This document shows positions 62,577-64,000 of a stretch of DNA of 64,000 bases, piece after piece (within the stretch, counting starts at the first letter, position 1; every line of letters begins with the position of its first letter). The DNA is taken from NCBI GenBank assembly GCA_030524135.1, contig JAUNHA010000002.1:36186-100185 (forward strand), given 5' to 3'. Source of the DNA: Eubacteriales bacterium (lineage in GTDB: Bacteria > Bacillota > Clostridia > Lachnospirales > Lachnospiraceae). The notes under the pieces were generated by a model. It did no database searches. It was not told where the DNA came from and saw only the letters and a list, made by a program, of their open reading frames with translations. A program made the translations under genes and the position numbers.

Positions 62577-63518
62577 CTATAATGCCGTAATTCTGTAAAA
62601 TGAAGTCTCGATCACCTCATCGCACAGCTCCCTGTATACGCCGGTTCTCAATGCGTCCGCGGCTTTTCCGAGCAGTTCATTATCCGTAAACAAACCGAAT
62701 ACAGTCGGGCCGCTTCCGCTCATAAGCGTTCCCATCGCCCCGAGCTCAAGCATGGCCTCTTTTAATTTCGGCACCTCCGGCGCCAGCGGTATTGTCGAAA
62801 GCTCCAGGATGTTTCTCATTCTTGCCGAGAGACGTCTGATATTTTTATCCTGCAGCGCGGAGATCACCGCATCAATATCCGGATGCGCCTCTTCCGGTCT
62901 TTCATTGACGTGAAGCGCTTCATATACCGCCTTTGTCGAAACACCGCAGCCGGGCTTTGCCAGCAGCACGCGGCAGGGCGGTGCCGCCGGAAGTTCCGTG
63001 AGCACCTCTCCAATTCCCTCCGAAAGCGCAGTACCTCCCATCAGGCAATAGGGAACGTCCGCTCCGATCTTTACGCCAAGCGCCGCAAGCGTCTCTTCAT
63101 CCGCATGCAATCCAAAGAGCTCATTCATCCCCCGCAGCACGGCTGCCGCATCCGAAGATCCTCCTGCAAGCCCCGCAGCCGTCGGAATACGTTTATCCAG
63201 ATGCAGCCGCACACCATCTTTCAGCCCGAAGGTTTCCCGCATCAGTTTCGCAGCCTTGTACATCAGATTGCGTTCGTCAAAGGGTACCTCTGATAAGCTG
63301 TGTGCAGTCATTCCAGTTTGATTGGCAGCAGCCATATGCTCTTTATATGGTTCCAGTATGATTTTATCCTGGCCCGGGAGCATTTCCATATAAACATCAT
63401 CACACAGTGCCAGCGACTGCATCACCATGCGCACCTCATGATAGCCATCTTCACGTCTCTTCAGCACATCCAGGCTGAGGTTAATCTTTGCGTGCGCTTC
63501 CAGTTTGATCGTCTCCAT
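62577..63518 (-). CDS. ispE: 4-diphosphocytidyl-2-C-methyl-D-erythritol kinase
   Basis: A 313-residue GHMP kinase of the MEP isoprenoid pathway that phosphorylates CDP-methylerythritol. The N-terminal motif is AHAKINLSLDVLKRREDGYH with the catalytic region, the phosphate loop IPTAAGLAGGSSDAAAVLRG (about residue 105), and the C-terminal GTLMSGSGPTVFGLF. The frame runs to 63665, but ATG 63518 with AGGAAAGG gives METIKLEAHAKINLSL, the usual start. It suggests the organism makes isoprenoids by the MEP route. Confidence 0.95.
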   Translation of the reverse strand: METIKLEAHAKINLSLDVLKRREDGYHEVRMVMQSLALCDDVYMEMLPGQDKIILEPYKEHMAAANQTGMTAHSLSEVPFDERNLMYKAAKLMRETFGLKDGVRLHLDKRIPTAAGLAGGSSDAAAVLRGMNELFGLHADEETLAALGVKIGADVPYCLMGGTALSEGIGEVLTELPAAPPCRVLLAKPGCGVSTKAVYEALHVNERPEEAHPDIDAVISALQDKNIRRLSARMRNILELSTIPLAPEVPKLKEAMLELGAMGTLMSGSGPTVFGLFTDNELLGKAADALRTGVYRELCDEVIETSFYRITAL

Positions 63519-63797
63519 CGCATTCCTTTCCTGCCATATTGCACGGCATGGAGATATCCTCCTGCGGGACTTCTCCTTCATCAGTATTATCTTTATTATA
63601 TATGCCGGCCCCCAAAAGACGCAAGGACATCTGTCGTCTCTATCCGCTCTGTTCAATCTGTTCACATCCCGTTTACAAATCTTTTAATTTTTAGTTACTT
63701 CCTGCACATAGTTCAGACATGTTTCTTTTTTATACTGAGTAACGTAAGCAGCAGATGTTGATACTGCAAATGCTAATAAGATTTTTTCATAATACTT
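63519..63797. other. Intergenic stretch upstream of ispE
   Basis: About 280 AT-rich bases without a supported gene. A minus-strand open frame at about 63684-63790 reads like a tiny exported peptide but has no start codon in frame, so it is not called. No clear promoter for ispE was identified. Confidence 0.5.
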
Positions 63798-64000
63798 GCC
63801 CCGGATATCAGATATCCGGGGCTCCTCCCATTTCAGGGGAAAACCCTATCCATCATAACCACCGGCTAAACCGATGATTTGCAAAATAATAAGCAAAAGG
63901 CGATCCGGGTCGAGGTAAAAAGGCTGAAACAGAAAAATCCGATAAGCCCGGGAACTTGGGCCTGTTTTAAACTATGCCAAATGGGACAACTTCCGAAAGG
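63798..64000. other. Unassigned structured intergenic region, possible non-coding RNA
   Basis: It begins with a perfect 12-1-12 palindrome (63798-63822, GCCCCGGATATC arms) and continues to the window edge with no open frame. On the plus strand several short helices can form: ATCAT/ATGAT enclosing CGG/CCG near 63850-63880, CCGGG (63905-63909) with CCCGG (63947-63951), and A-rich loops such as GAGGTAAAAAGGCTGAAACA. I could not match it by eye to a known RNA family. It may be a structured leader or RNA running beyond the window. Orientation is not settled. Confidence 0.35.

Noticed and set aside
63684-63790. Minus-strand open frame KILLAFAVSTSAAYVTQ-type peptide
   Set aside because: It looks like a small exported peptide but has no start codon in frame. 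The nearby ATG is out of frame by one base and stops after five codons.

Overview
The window reads as a chromosomal segment of an anaerobic Clostridia bacterium, most likely Lachnospiraceae. The pointers are two rubrerythrin-type proteins with PerR, BlaI/BlaR1-type regulation, SpoVB-like and DUF5058 membrane proteins, a preQ1-I riboswitch on queT, AGGAGG ribosome sites, and what I read as a selenocysteine-decoding gene. No rRNA, tRNA, CRISPR array, prophage or insertion sequence was recognised. Most genes lie on the minus strand.

Layout. 1-1.2 kb: start of a radical SAM gene and a secreted NlpC/P60 hydrolase. 1.35-8.9 kb: two divergent LysR modules, one with an M20 amidohydrolase plus two membrane proteins, the other with an EamA permease plus a YtcJ-type amidohydrolase. 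8.9-14.8 kb: a PhnD-C-E-E-type ABC importer ending in a 5'-nucleotidase-like gene that lacks a signal peptide, then a small glutaredoxin-like gene with an in-frame TGA and a SECIS-like hairpin. 14.9-19.2 kb: carA-carB. 19.5-24.4 kb: a MATE exporter, zinc-ribbon membrane proteins sharing a promoter element, and queT under a preQ1-I riboswitch. 24.4-34 kb: a third LysR, two paralogous MFS transporters, a second M20 enzyme, and a MarR-controlled heterodimeric ABC exporter. 34.2-45.8 kb: an FAD/NAD oxidoreductase, a SpoVB-like flippase, a VWA/MoxR pair, PepT, a HAD/RpiB/heptose-kinase-like trio, a trigger-factor-like lipoprotein and signal peptidase I. 45.9-53.6 kb: a DUF4317-like gene, two rubrerythrin types, a BlaI/M56 sensor pair, PerR, a lactonase-fold protein, RecX and RecA. 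53.8-61.4 kb: a TetR-RND efflux operon with two TolC-like genes. 61.7-64 kb: a FCD-type GntR regulator, IspE and an unassigned structured stretch.

Main observations. (1) The TGA at 14749-14751 is followed by a bulged stem-loop, so the gene probably encodes a selenoprotein with a UxxC active site. (2) Four promoters (7.9, 25.4, 31.2 and 32.7 kb) share an exactly spaced motif: yATAAA, 8 bases, GATAAs, 17 bases, TGn, then a -10 hexamer. It ties the LysR modules, both MFS genes and the second M20 gene into one probable regulon. (3) Two loci near 23 kb carry a 40-base promoter element identical at 35 positions and at the same distance from their start codons. (4) Signal peptidase I carries a four-cysteine insertion between its catalytic Ser and Lys. 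(5) A complete RND pump with two TolC-like proteins sits in a genome that otherwise looks monoderm.

All calls come from reading the sequence by eye. Starts were moved from the longest ORF where a Shine-Dalgarno sequence or homology among paralogues favoured a downstream codon.
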